NCBI RefSeq assembly: GCF_000003815.2
Contig: NW_023365618.1
Coordinates: 93,417-127,259 of the forward strand
Direction of reading: 5' to 3'
Length of the DNA stretch: 33,843 bases
Source of the DNA: Branchiostoma floridae
Lineage: Eukaryota > Chordata > Leptocardii > Amphioxiformes > Branchiostomatidae
Shown: piece after piece, positions 9,985-21,300 of the stretch
Numbering within the stretch: position 1 is the stretch's first letter
Layout: each line of letters opens with the position of its first letter
The notes under the pieces: model-generated
What the model was told of the DNA's origin: nothing
Databases searched by the model: none
Seen by the model: the letters and a program-made list of their open reading frames with translations, nothing else
Position numbers and translations under genes: made by a program

Positions 9985-10863
9985 ATGGCCAACAACATGG
10001 GCGTTGGATCAAAGTCTTCCACTCTTCTGATCGTTTTCCTCGGTCTTCTGGTTCGGCACAGAACCAGTGGAGCAAACGTTCTGTTAGTGCCTACACCATG
10101 CGGTGTGAGTCACTGGTTCACGTTAGCGAACATCGGACAGGCTTTAGTACGCAGGGGCCATGCCACCACAGTGGTTGTACCAGAAGACATCGCCGAGAAA
10201 CGACAAACGGAAAGGCCCGACTTCAAGTTTGAGACATTTCATGACGAAGGAACCCATGCCTTAGTCCAACAAATTGATGGCAATCTTCATTCAAATCAAG
10301 ACTCAGAAACGTCGGTGTACCAGTATGCAAATCATGGTATCAATCTGTCTAAGGTGATAACAAAACACTGTGACTTGCTTCTTGGGGACGTTGACCTGAT
10401 GAGTCGGCTGAAGGCATCACAGTATAGCCTCATCATTTTCGACCCCTGCATTCCTATAGGCGCCATACTTGCAGCACATATGGGTAACAGAGTCCCTTCC
10501 ATTTCCACATTGCGAGTTGATCACTATTTTCTCGAAACCAAGGCTACCGGTGTACCGCTCCCACTGTCGTATGTGCCCTTTTGGCCGTTTGATTTTACCG
10601 ACAACATGACTTTTTCGCAGCGAGTACAAAATGTCGTCTTCGCAACTCTTCTTCCCATGCTTGGACGTTGGGTTGCGAGTAACACGTATGGTGGACTGGT
10701 GCGTAAGTACGTCGGGGAAAAAGAAACTATTCAGAGTGTTGTGTCTAAAACTGACCTGTGGCTGTATCAAACCGACCACGTTCTGGATTTTCCCGGTCCC
10801 TCCATGCCCAACATGATTCAGATAGGTGGATTACATATTGATGCAGTCTCTCCACTTGCCGAA
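9985..10863 (+). CDS. UGT exon 1: signal peptide and acceptor-binding half
   Basis: 293 codons ending in phase 0 at donor GTAAGT (10864). The whole N-terminal acceptor-binding domain is in one exon, as in vertebrate UGT genes. The start ATG at 9985 is in context ATACCATGG. An in-frame ATG four codons later (MGVGSK) also precedes the hydrophobic leader, so the start could shift slightly. Confidence 0.92.
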
Positions 10864-13288
10864 GTAAGTTTTACTACATTGTTCTGCTTCGTTCTTTGCT
10901 TCTCTGTTTATCTCGACGTTTTAGTTATGAATAAATGTGTAATTTCATTATGTACCCAAAGGACAAAATGTAAATGTACCCAAAGAACAAATGTAAATTT
11001 GTCAGAAATTGTATTGTATAAAAGAATCTATGCGCCAAAGAGGGATTTGTATCTATTGTATGTGTTATTTTTAATAGGCTTTATTATAATTACATTAAAG
11101 AGGCACCTATTCTTCGGTGTAAATGGCGTCATAAGGCAGTTGTTTGCCTAGTCATAAAATCACCTCTTTCGCGTTGCTCACTCAGTTATTTTATTCGTGG
11201 TTATTACAAATAATCAAGCCTTCTAAGACCATATAGTTCTCCGGAAGGGTTACTAACCATTAATTACTTGTCTAGGATCTAGAATCCTTCGTCCAGAGTG
11301 CAGGAGACGATGGGGTGATCGTTGTCAGCCTTGGGACAATTGTCAAGACGATGTCGCCGGAGAAGACAGAAATCTTCGCTGCAGCCTTTGCCCGACTCCG
11401 ACAGAAGGTGGTGTGGCGGTACACGGGGGAGAAGCCGACCGGCCTGGGCAACAACACCATGCTGCTGGACTGGCTGCCTCAAAACGACTTACTAGGTAAA
11501 GGACTTTACGTATAAACCAACTTTGACAAACCAACATTAAAAATTCATTGGGACGTACGGACCTACCGTCCATTCCGTTAACAAAGCTGACGGAGTCCGC
11601 TGAAAATTTGGGATCGATAAGTCCTAATCAATTTTAGTGTTAGTTAGTTTATCCATATTGTTATTTACCAACACAGATAAACTTTATGATAGGTAACGAC
11701 TGATGATGCGGTTACAATTACAGTAATGTCCGTCGCTGGCGTAGCCCCGACCGGACTCCAATGCCACAAATTTGTCCCGAAGGTATACCGGACACGGCGG
11801 GGTACCTCTCGGTGTTTTCAAGGGAGACTAAGGCGTCTATTTGTTGCAAGGTCCCGGATGGACTTTTTACTCCGAGTTAGAAAAAAATATCTAGCACCTG
11901 GCCTAGAACAAATTTCGCTCGGCAGACATAGCGCTTCCCAACGGGTAACGTAGGGCTCACACCCGAAATTGCCAATTAAATGAGCTCATGAACTGTCCTA
12001 CATGATCCCTTTTACAATCGTTAGCTAACCATGAATGAATAGTTATGGCTATATTTTCGCTTATTGCATTCAAGTATTTCATTCCATACACTATGTCATG
12101 GTGCTAGTGAAAAATATTGTTTTCCTGCCTGTCTTGAAGTCCCTTTTCCTTCCTAATCGTCAAATGAATTCATGTTAGTCATTGCCTAGTTATTCCTTTG
12201 TGTTTTATTGGATACTGTAGAAGCCAGTTAATTGCACGACGGATAAACGCACACCTCTGTCAATTGCACGAAATCCCAAAATCCCAAACCGGTTCGGTCC
12301 AGCTTGTTAACTTTGCATTGTTGCACCACCTGGATAATTGCATAAAATACGCTGGCAATTGGGATGTGCAATTAAACGGCTTTTACTGTATTTCTGAAAA
12401 CAGACGACAATTGATGCACCCACGGATGTCATCCATACAATTGAATCAACTTGGCCTTATAGTGTAGCCCTGAATTTTCATTTTCTCTGTTTTGTTTGAT
12501 TTGCTGCAGGCCACCCCAAAACCAGAGCGTTCATCACCCACGCTGGGATTAACGGAGCGTACGAGGCCTTACATCACGGGGTGCCCATGGTCTGCCTCCC
12601 GCTGTTCTTCGATCAACCCGGTAACGCCGCTCGGGTCGTGGCCAGGGGACTGGGGGTGAAGCTGGACCTCAGCGCGGTCACTACGGACCAGCTGTACGAG
12701 GCCATCACCCTGGTCATCACCAACAAAAGGTATTGCATATTCTTCCGCGCATTACATTTCAGATGGCATATGCATCAAAATATTTTCTCGTGGTCAGTTA
12801 TACAAAGACGCTCTTGCAGTTCAAGAGTAAGCTGCCAGGGGACCAAACCTACACGGCTTCTTGCCTCTCCTCCAGTACCAACATTACACAGGAAGCCTAA
12901 AGCCAATTTCAACATTCGCCTATTGAGGCCTACCCAAATACCAAATTTCATTGTAATCCGTAAAAGGTGAGCATTTACAGTATTGGAACTCTCACTTCTC
13001 TACAGCTACCGCGAGACGGCAGCCCGCCTGTCCCGTCTGCACCGTGACCAGCCCCAGTCACCCATGGAGCGGGCCGTCTGGTGGATAGAACACGTCATCA
13101 AACATGGCGGACTGCCCCATCTCCGCGCACGCGCCGTGGAGCTGCCGTGGTACCAGTACTACCTGCTGGACGTGGCTGCGTTTCTATTGGCTGTCTGTAC
13201 GACTGTCCTGGGTACAGTGTGGTGTAGTTGTTCGCTCGTATGTAAGAAGATTTGTTGTAAAACTGAAGGCAAGCTTAAGTCTCAGTAA
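9985..13288 (+). CDS. UDP-glycosyltransferase (UGT, glucuronosyltransferase type), four coding exons
   Basis: Exons 9985-10863, 11276-11495, 12510-12729 and 13006-13288 join in frame to 533 residues, the normal animal UGT size. Family knowledge: UGTs transfer sugar from UDP-sugar (often glucuronic acid) to small lipophilic acceptors inside the ER lumen. Seen: a signal peptide (about 12-29), catalytic His43 in VSHWFTL, partner Asp153 in IIFDP, and the UGT signature from DWLPQNDLLGHPKTR (358-372) to PLFFDQ (397-402) with His377, Asp401 and Gln402 for donor binding. A C-terminal membrane helix is followed by a Cys/Lys-rich cytosolic tail ending KLKSQ, which fits a KxKxx ER-retrieval signal. Substrate cannot be told. 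All parts of the family fold are present. Confidence 0.93.
10864..11275. other. UGT intron 1
   Basis: GT-AG intron. The exon 1 frame happens to stay open about 95 codons into it, but that stretch is low in domain content and leads to a stop before exon 2. A short imperfect duplication (ACCCAAAGGACAAAATGTAA / ACCCAAAGAACAAATGTAAA) lies at about 10954-10997. Confidence 0.75.
11276..11495 (+). CDS. UGT exon 2: start of donor-binding half
   Basis: Acceptor TTACTTGTCTAG. It encodes DLESFVQSAGDDGVIVVSLG through LLDWLPQNDLL, the first strand-helix units of the nucleotide-sugar-binding domain. Donor GTAAAG at 11496 leaves one base (phase 1); the GPQNDLLG-HPKTR junction is at the family-conserved place. 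Confidence 0.92.
11496..12509. other. UGT intron 2
   Basis: 1014-bp GT-AG intron without coding signal. It contains the TA-flanked MITE at 12215-12388; the rest is AT-rich unique-looking sequence. Confidence 0.75.
12215..12388. mobile_element. TA-flanked MITE, pogo/Tigger-like ends
   Basis: 174 bp between TA dinucleotides (12213-12214 and 12389-12390). The left end CTGTAGAAGCCAGTTAATTG and the inverted right end CAGTAAAAGCCGTTTAATTG match at most positions over about 24 bp. Further GTGCAATT/AATTGCAC motifs recur inside. No coding capacity. The TA target and CAGT-type ends suggest the pogo/Tigger branch of Tc1/mariner; this family call is inference. Confidence 0.75.
12510..12729 (+). CDS. UGT exon 3: UGT signature motif
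   Basis: Acceptor TTTGCTGCAG. It encodes HPKTRAFITHAGINGAYEAL and on through PMVCLPLFFDQPGNAARV to LVITNK, the UDP-sugar-contacting core. The donor is GTATTG at 12730, phase 2. Confidence 0.93.
12730..13005. other. UGT intron 3 with dispersed repeat
   Basis: Holds, from about 12813 to 12968, a member of the repeat family marked by GCAGTTC...AAGCTGCCAGGGGACC and ending TTTCATTGTAATCCG; other members are at 9715, 19709, 27914 and 28046. Confidence 0.6.
13006..13288 (+). CDS. UGT exon 4: C-terminal helix, membrane anchor and tail
   Basis: Acceptor CACTTCTCTACAG. It encodes YRETAARLSRLHRDQPQSPM, the conserved AVWWIEHVIKHGG segment, a transmembrane helix (YYLLDVAAFLLAVCTTVLG) and a tail with several cysteines ending KLKSQ and TAA. 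The spaced lysines at -5 and -3 match the KxKxx ER-retrieval pattern known from UGTs. Confidence 0.92.
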
Positions 13289-14155
13289 ACAGATAAGTAA
13301 CGTTATCCGCGGAGTAACCTTTATCCGTTTTCAAAAAAAGTATTTAGGCATATCAAGTCATCTGGCGGTACAGCATTTTGAAAACTGCAATATCACAAAC
13401 ATTACTTCTTGGAACCACCCTCTGTTTACTTACCTACATGCCTTGTATTCTTTTGTATAATCATGAATAAGGGTAGGGTATTCATGGATAAAGGTGAATC
13501 AGCGTTAAAAAATTTTGCTAATTGTGTCTCGTATCCCTCCAGTAAAGGGAGAACATCATGAAAAGAAAATCCCATTGAAATTTCACTGTGAAATACACAC
13601 GAAAAGAAGGGTTGAAAAGGTTAAAACCTAAATTTAGGTAGTCCAAAAGTGTATTCACGTTTTTAAAGAAACAAAATATCTTTGCATCGACGTGTCTATC
13701 AATGTACTAACTTCAACGCTCTTTTAATATCTATATACTATAGTGCACTACAAACTGCATATTATGTACTTAACATGCAACAGAAGTTATGTTTGTTCGA
13801 TTGTACGATGTGAGCATTACGTTTAATTGGTTGAATTCTTCTACATTGCATTTTCTAGAAGCAATGTGTCTTCAATGTTCAATGTCATTTAAGTGTCATT
13901 TGTAGATAGCATTTATGAACATTATCATCACGTTATCTGTGTGTTATAATTTGTATGTGTGTTAGAATTTGTATATTCTTAACTTTTATGTGTAAATTAA
14001 TTTTTGTCGAACTTTTTAAGTTCGCGATATGTCATTTACCTACATTTATCTATATCTTAGTATCATCGTTTATTTTATCGAATTATAACTGACATGTATT
14101 AAGTAAAGTTTCGTTCAGGCTGTCGCGTTTTGAACATAAATTTTATAATTTCTGC

Positions 14156-14161
14156 AATAAA
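14156..14161 (+). terminator. Polyadenylation signal AATAAA for the UGT gene
   Basis: First AATAAA on this strand after the UGT stop, giving a 3' UTR of about 0.87 kb. The stretch 13289-14155 shows no other feature and is AT-rich, as expected for a 3' UTR. Confidence 0.6.
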
Positions 14162-14888
14162 ATACTATGCTTGTACAGCGGACTTGTTTCGGTATATTCA
14201 GCAATATTGATAATAATATAAGATTGATCAGACGATACGCATGTTAAGAATATTCAAAGAGAATCCTATCTCAAAAACTGGATGAAATTCGGATATTACT
14301 TCCGGATGTTTAGTGTCATTATCACAAGAATGTACTGGTAGAACAAGTAAATAATGGTATATCTTACTTGAAAAACTAAACATGCCAAAGTCATCAATAA
14401 CTACTTTTCCACTATCTGCACAAGATAAACGTCATGTGCATGGAGCATATTTGGATTTCAAACGGAGGATACTAGGAAGGATGATTTGCCATGAAATTTC
14501 CTACCAGAGAATTTTCCGGAAAGGGAATTCTAACCAAAGCATGGACTGACTCTCGTGAACAACAAAGAAAAGGCAGGATGGCAAAAATGAACATGACACC
14601 AATAGATCATTTGCAAGTTTATTACGCACATATTTGGCATACAATAAAGTGAAAAAAAGATGATCGTAACATGTTAACTCAAAAGCGGAAAACATATCTA
14701 CAGAATATGCTTCATGATATCATATGCATATATTCAAACTACTAGCATTTTCGATTAACATCGGATTATGTGGATGACACATCCTGGTCTGTCCGGTTGG
14801 TGAAGTAGCCAGATTAAACGTCCGAATATGGATCTGTAAATGACAAACAGAATACGGGTAAAATCTACAATAGTTTGTCCATTGACTT

Positions 14889-15138
14889 TCATCAGCTATT
14901 CTATTCACTGCACGGGTTTTCCGGACACTTAGGAGATTAATGACGTCAGTAGTGAATCAAAGGTAGCAGAATGACGGAATTTGATACCGGTATGGTTTTT
15001 ATAGGGCTGATTGGCCTTGATGCAAATTGCTTCCTTCACACCCATCACAAAGTAGTCCTGCTCAGGATCCAAAATGCGCAGCTTGTTGAAAGTTACTATA
15101 TGTTCTGGTCGACATATTTGGCTAGTATGTTGTGACAT
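14889..15138 (-). mobile_element. Relic of a Penelope-like retroelement tail (probable)
   Basis: The minus-strand frame 15138-14929 contains KLRILDPEQDYFVMGVKEAI followed by CIKANQP and ends DSLLTS. I recognise this pattern (VLD..., G/VKEAI.I...QP, DPLLTS) from the C-terminal part of GIY-YIG-bearing Penelope-like element proteins in marine invertebrates. Just downstream on the same strand, CTGATGA (14895-14889) is followed by a short GTC-AATG-GAC stem and AAAC, which recalls a degraded hammerhead ribozyme core that such elements carry. The fragment is short, lacks the catalytic domains and is not functional. Confidence 0.4.
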
Positions 15139-15173
15139 ATGAAATGGGGTCTTTATGGTAAAAAAAAACTAGT

Positions 15174-15179
15174 TTTATT
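15174..15179 (-). terminator. Polyadenylation signal AATAAA for the mosaic-lectin gene
   Basis: TTTATT on + reads AATAAA on -, about 185 bp after the proposed stop codon (15366-15364). The spacing supports the terminal micro-exon as the real gene end. Confidence 0.55.
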
Positions 15180-15363
15180 GGTTACAATTTTCTGTTTCTG
15201 CTATTGGCGGTCACTGAACACAGCCCCTTGATATTTTATCCTGCATGTGCATTGTGTGCGGTAAATCACAAATGCGTTCTTCATCAACCCTGTCAACCCA
15301 ACCACTTTTGATTCACTCCTGATGTCATCACGCTTCCAATGTCCGCAAAAACAACGCAGTTAT

Positions 15364-15371
15364 TCAGAGAG
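15364..15371 (-). CDS. Proposed 8-nt terminal exon of the mosaic lectin
   Basis: The discoidin exon ends MRAELGT plus one base. The next strong acceptor on this strand, CTTCTTTTTGTCAG, is followed by CTCTCTGA, which gives Ala-Leu-stop. Placement ahead of an AATAAA makes it the best candidate. Two added residues are too few to prove by conservation, so confidence is limited. Confidence 0.45.
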
Positions 15372-18300
15372 CTGACAAAAAGAAGTGATATGGATTTAAA
15401 TCATCGCTTTTTTCGTTTGTGACGGAAGGAATCATAAATTCTACATATATGAATACTACCAACACAGATGAGTTTTCCTTCGAACACATTTTGTATTTAT
15501 TATATGCATAGAAAGAGAGAGAAAGGGAGAGAGCGAGAGAGAGAGAGAGAGAGAGAGGGTGTGGATTGTTACCGTTTCTTTTACTTGTTAGGAAATTAAA
15601 CTGCTTTAAGCCGTTGTCATTCTTAAAGCTGTCCATATATATATTGGCGTACTATTTTAAAATAAGTAAAACAAGCGACTAATGCCATAATATCTATATG
15701 CACCAAATTATTGACGACACGGTTTGCTCACCTGTGCCGAGTTCGGCTCTCATGGACACCCAGCCATGCCAGGTCCGCGGGTGGATCTTCACATATCTCG
15801 CGGTGATGGGGCCGCTGAATTCAGAGAGGTCGTGGCGCACCTTGGAATCCCGGTCAGTGTTTCCTTCGAAGACCTGAGTTTGGAGGATAATAAATAATAA
15901 CAAGCTTTATTGACACGACAAAAAGTATAGTGACTTTTTTATGGTTCACTATACAGATTAAAATTCTACTAGTTAAAAAATATAGGATTATTAAGTATAG
16001 TAGTAAGTACTTAAGATGTAGCATATAGCTTCCACGTATAGATTTGCTTACAAAAAAGAAAATCGGCTTAACACTGGAACAATGCGTACATTAAAGCAGC
16101 ATTATGTGGTATGAATTATTAGCTAAGAAATTTGTAAGTCGTAAAGTCTAATGGAGATCTCAATAAAATAACAATGTAATTTTTTTTAAATATAGCAAAC
16201 GTTCATGGGGCGATTGGCATCAGTTTAAACCATTAAACCAGTAAAAGCATGTGTCTTTTCCGATGGGGTCCAAACGCAACCCAACAATATGTTACATTAA
16301 GCACAAAACGGTACGAGAAAAATCTACTTATAGCTGACATTTATTTTTCGTACCTATTACAGCAACAAGTTACTCTGGGGGTAAACTGAGACGCCGACGT
16401 ATCCGAATGATGTAAAAAGTGCTTTATGACAGTTATGACAGTTTATTTAATACATTAACCCTATTCAGACCGGGGGGGGCTTTTGAGGCCCGCGCCTACT
16501 TTGATGTCCTATAACGCCAGAACGGCTTACGCTAGGGCCACCAAATTTGGTGAGTTTTCCTAAAATATTGTTGGCAACAATTTCACGAAGTTTGACAAAT
16601 TTTCCATATTTTCGTGTTGCCATGGCAACCGTTTGTTGACAGGCTGTTTTGCCAAAAATCACTATTTTTGGTTCTAACAATATATTTTTCACATTTATTT
16701 GCTATATTACTGCTATTTTGTCACATAAATACAATCTTATATTATCTAGCATATCTTTCATAATTATATATGCATAAATTATGCTAATTTGATGACGTCA
16801 TCGGCCCAAAATCCAAGATGGCGGACCGTATGGCCAGATCAAGAATAACGAGCTAATTATCCCTTAAAATTTATAACTACCTGGTATTTTTTCATCAAAA
16901 ACAATGTAAATGAATGAATTAAGTCTATTTCCATTGTCCTTTGTGATTATTTGTTGCAAAAAAACTATTTTTAAAAATTCAAGGTGGTGGATATAATATG
17001 GCGGAGCCCAACTGGTATCTTAGATGTGTATGACGTCATTTTATGACGTCATAATGACGTCATTGATGTTGCTATTGGCAACTCAAGTCGTAATAAACAT
17101 TATTATTCTGTTATCTGCTCTTGTTGTTACATTTTTGTAGAATAACTTGAAGTTTTCTGAGAATACCCTTTTTTCATGGGTCCGGCCAATATAATCAAAT
17201 TGATGACGTCATTATTACGTCATCTTACGTCAACGTAACGTCAAACGTCAAAAACTTGTCAGATATTATGTCGATATCATGTCCTAAAAATTTGGTGGCC
17301 CTACGGCACGTCGTTTTAGAGTTATAGGACTTCAAAGTGGAGGGCCTCAAAAGCCCCCCCCCCCCCCGGTCCAGGGATGACCAAAAAAGCCCGGTCTGAA
17401 TAGGGTTAAAGAACATCATAACATAAATAATAGGTACGAGTATCAGAACCTGTGTATCTATTGGTGTCAGGCAATGATACATAACTAAGTGAAAAATTTC
17501 TCAATCTTCACATATAATCTAACTTGTTTAGTTATAATATGGTTAACGGTTGAATTATAGGTGTTATCATAGCATAGATATTACTGTTTTAGAAACTAGT
17601 ATTGTTAAATGATGGGACTATTGTAGATTTGTAGATTAAAGTGTGAGTTCTCATCAGTGTTGGCTTAAACCAAGATAATACGCATTAGTTATTGGAAAAA
17701 TTATAGCCAAAAAAATTGACAAAATAAGTCTTTATAGATTAGGGAAACAGTATGAGTATACAAATCAAAAAGGAACTACCAGAAAGATGTAAATGAGCCA
17801 AACAGAATGAGTCCGTATTGTGACATTCAAAAAGAAAATGTATGCATCATCAGATGAGTGTTAATACATTGCAATACAATCATATTTTGTTAACCCATCT
17901 TCAGGAAGCAAAGAATGGCAAATTGGCACTAAATTACACCGACTTACAACAATTTCTCCGTCGTTCCCAAAGTACCACGCGTCGTCTCCGCTCTCGTTCC
18001 CAAATGAGATGCTGTAAGACGTCACCCACTCCGAGTGGCTATCCCCCGGCCAGTCCGGACTGTAGCTCCGGCCTTGGGTGACCACGCTGGTCACTTTCTT
18101 TGGCCGTCCGAAGTCGAACATGAGCCAGGGTCTCTGTGCTGACCAGGCTCCGGCAGTTGTGGACGTTTCTTGCAGGTCGAGTTCAGAGTTGGTGGCAGAA
18201 AAACCGGGCCCACGCTGGGAAGATGCCGTCATCAACACTAAAGAAGAAAAAAATAGATAAAATTTAAAAACAAATACATAATGTTTCCCTTTATATGGTA

Positions 18301-21300
18301 TAACATGGCACTACAATCTTTCCTCTAACATATATATGACTTGAAAGACCGACATTTGCTCGAGAGCAAATACAGTATATTTCATCCATCATATTTCATG
18401 CAACAATAGACTGTTCCAAAATTACCCATGTGCGAACTTAGAACACTTCTTCAATGAAAAGGAGAAGAAAGAAAAAGAAGCAGGATTAGAAACATTACGA
18501 ATACTATATATTTCACCATACCTGTGGTAACGTATGTAAATACTGACACTTACCGATGTCTTTGTCATAAAATACGTTCTTTGGATTGTCATTGCTGGTG
18601 TCTTTGCAAGTCTTAGTCTTCGGGAAGCACCGCTTGTTGTTGAAGAACATGAAGGAGACACAGTCGGGGTGACTCGCACATCTGTCCGCACAGTCCTGTA
18701 GAGTGATCCCGTCTCCATAGATGGACCAGATATCGTTCCCAGGGCAGTCGCCTCGGCGTACCGAGAAACCGTTGACTGGCGGTGGACGCTCTTCAAAAGA
18801 AAACAAAAAAAGTGTGGCAATTAAAATTATTGCCATAGCGACGGTTTTAATGTTTATAAGTTTTACAGATTGTTGTTGTTAATGGGTTTTAATAGTCGTA
18901 TTCCATTCGTTTGGCGATCGATGTTCATAGAGCATTGCTGTCAAAGGGGGTCCCTTGTGAGTGAAGGGTGAACTAATGTAAATGCTCCTCATCGATTTTA
19001 CAAATCAGGGCCTCATTTTACATGAATGATATCAGTTTGTTTGTTATCAGTTTGTTTGTTTGATATCAGTTGATCATCCTCTCTAGCTAAATAACAATAT
19101 GCTAAAAAAAAAGGTTTTTTTCCAGTATCGATATAGATATATATAGAGATATATAGATCGATAAAAATATTTTTCTACTGAATTAATTGTGTTTGTCATG
19201 AATTATGCAAATAAGGCTCTCATTTGCATAAACTATATAACTTGATCATCTCCAACAAATTGACATGCGCAATATATGTTAAGAAAGGAGACTTTTGTCG
19301 GCTTTTCTGCTAATTTATGCAAATTAGGACCTAATTTGCATAGTTAATTTTAAACGATGTTCACTTGTACATAACTTCCAAATGCTACAAGTAAGAAGTT
19401 CCCGTCATTTATCAAAATGACATTATAGCATTTTCTCATTAATTATGCAAATTATGCATTTATTTATCAATATTCTCCTCTTTCTCAGTTACAAAGGTCA
19501 CATGTTGTAATGGTCCTTTAATTGAGCTGAGTATGTTTCCCAATTTACTATGCAAATTAGCTTCCACTCTGCATAATTCTTCATAATTAATATGTAATTA
19601 TATTAAGCATCACGTAACCTATCCACATACCAAAAACCATAACAATCTGTCAACCCCTTCTTTAGTTATTCCCTTTAGAAGTCTGACACCTAAGTCTAAA
19701 CCTGTCCTGCAGTTCCAAAATAAGCCGCTAGGGGGCCCAAACCTATACCACTTACTTACAGCATCAAGAGCTGTCTACCACTTAAGATTCATAGCCGCAG
19801 CATGTCCAGAACTCGAGATATCAAACCAAGAAGTTCCGCTGCAGTACCGTAACAGGCCACTAGAAGGCCAAAAATCTTATCGCTTCCAGGTCTCAACAAG
19901 ACCTACCCACGTACCGAATATCAATACAATTCATCCAGGCGTTCTTGAGCTATGGTGGTCTTCTACAACCGGCACACACATACAAACGCTACCCAAAATA
20001 TAACTTTCTTGGCGAAGGTAACCATCACATCGCTATCTCACAACCCCCACATGTTTTAAGCTCAAACAATGCTTGTTTCACACATCAGTTTGTACTTTTG
20101 AAAACAGAAAGATATTAAGGGTGAAGAAGGCCACCAAACTTTCCAAACTCCTGGACACATAAACCACGAACGAACCCGGAAGTGATTTCCACGACTCACA
20201 GGTAATTTTCCGAGAAACATATCTCCACAATCTTGTACCCCCTGTTTCAATTGTTTACATTTCCATGACCACCATACTACATACTACAATCCGGGTACGT
20301 CTGAAGTCCTAGGCTTTTCTCAATTTTGCACAGCTATCAATCAAAAATTGCCTTGCGCGAATACGGAAAACACTGCTGAGCACGTACGTGCCCTGGGCGA
20401 CTGGAAAGCTTACCCGTGGAGGTAATGGTACAGTCCGGCATGATGCAACTACGCATGCGCGGACTTTTGACATTCCTGACATTCCTATACAGTTTTTAGA
20501 ATACTTTGGAAACGGTTCCACACTATACTATTAAGCTCGCCCATCAGGCGTCGCTGAAAACGGCACAAAAATAATTCACACCTCGAGGTCAACCAAACGG
20601 TGCTTTGATTTACCTTGTCTCATAGAAATTCTAATCGATCGAAATCGAAAGACAAAATCATTGTAATCAATTAGCTACAAAATGAGAAAAGGCCAAACAT
20701 TCTGATATCAGGTCTTTCGAAAATGATTATTAATTGCCTGTAAAACCTCATAATAATACATATAGACATGTTTTATAAATTAAGGATCTACATGCCAATA
20801 ATTCAAAAACTTGTATTTTCGGATATTCTAAGAAATGCATTGTTGTCATTAAAAGCAGTAAGCGTAGTAGATTTCCAATTCGCTTTAAATGACAACATGG
20901 TATAACTATTCCTTTACCTATACATATTTCACCCTTTCTACTTCCTCAACCCATACATGTCCAGAAATGGGGGAAATGTACGAAGTTTGGATCAGCCTAC
21001 GTAATTTCCGACAACTTCTAGCTTCCGACAACTTCCGACAACTGCTGTCGGCAAAGTTCGGGAAACGTCGACAATTATCTGTGACGTAGCTACGCTAAGT
21101 TCGTACATGGGGCGGACCTAATGTACGAAGTACGATGTACGAAGTTAAAATGTTTTCTATTTTGTGGGTTATACTAAGTTCGTACGTGGGGTGGACCTAA
21201 TGTACGATGTACGATGTACGGAGTTAAAATGTTTTCTATTTTGTGGGTTATACTAAGTTCGTACATGGGGCGGACCTAATGTACGAAGTACGAAGTTAAA

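Larger units (their letters stand above)
14162..15363. other. Spacer between convergent UGT and mosaic-lectin genes
   Basis: The two genes converge here. Apart from the retroelement relic at 14889-15138 and the minus-strand polyadenylation signal at 15174-15179, nothing gene-like is visible. Confidence 0.6.

Noticed and set aside
11726-11953. 75-codon frame in UGT intron 2
   Set aside because: No domain match and it would interrupt the conserved QNDLLG-HPKTR junction; treated as chance.
14929-15138. Candidate last exon of the mosaic lectin
   Set aside because: The sequence resembles a retroelement protein tail rather than any lectin module, and the AATAAA at 15174 lies before it.
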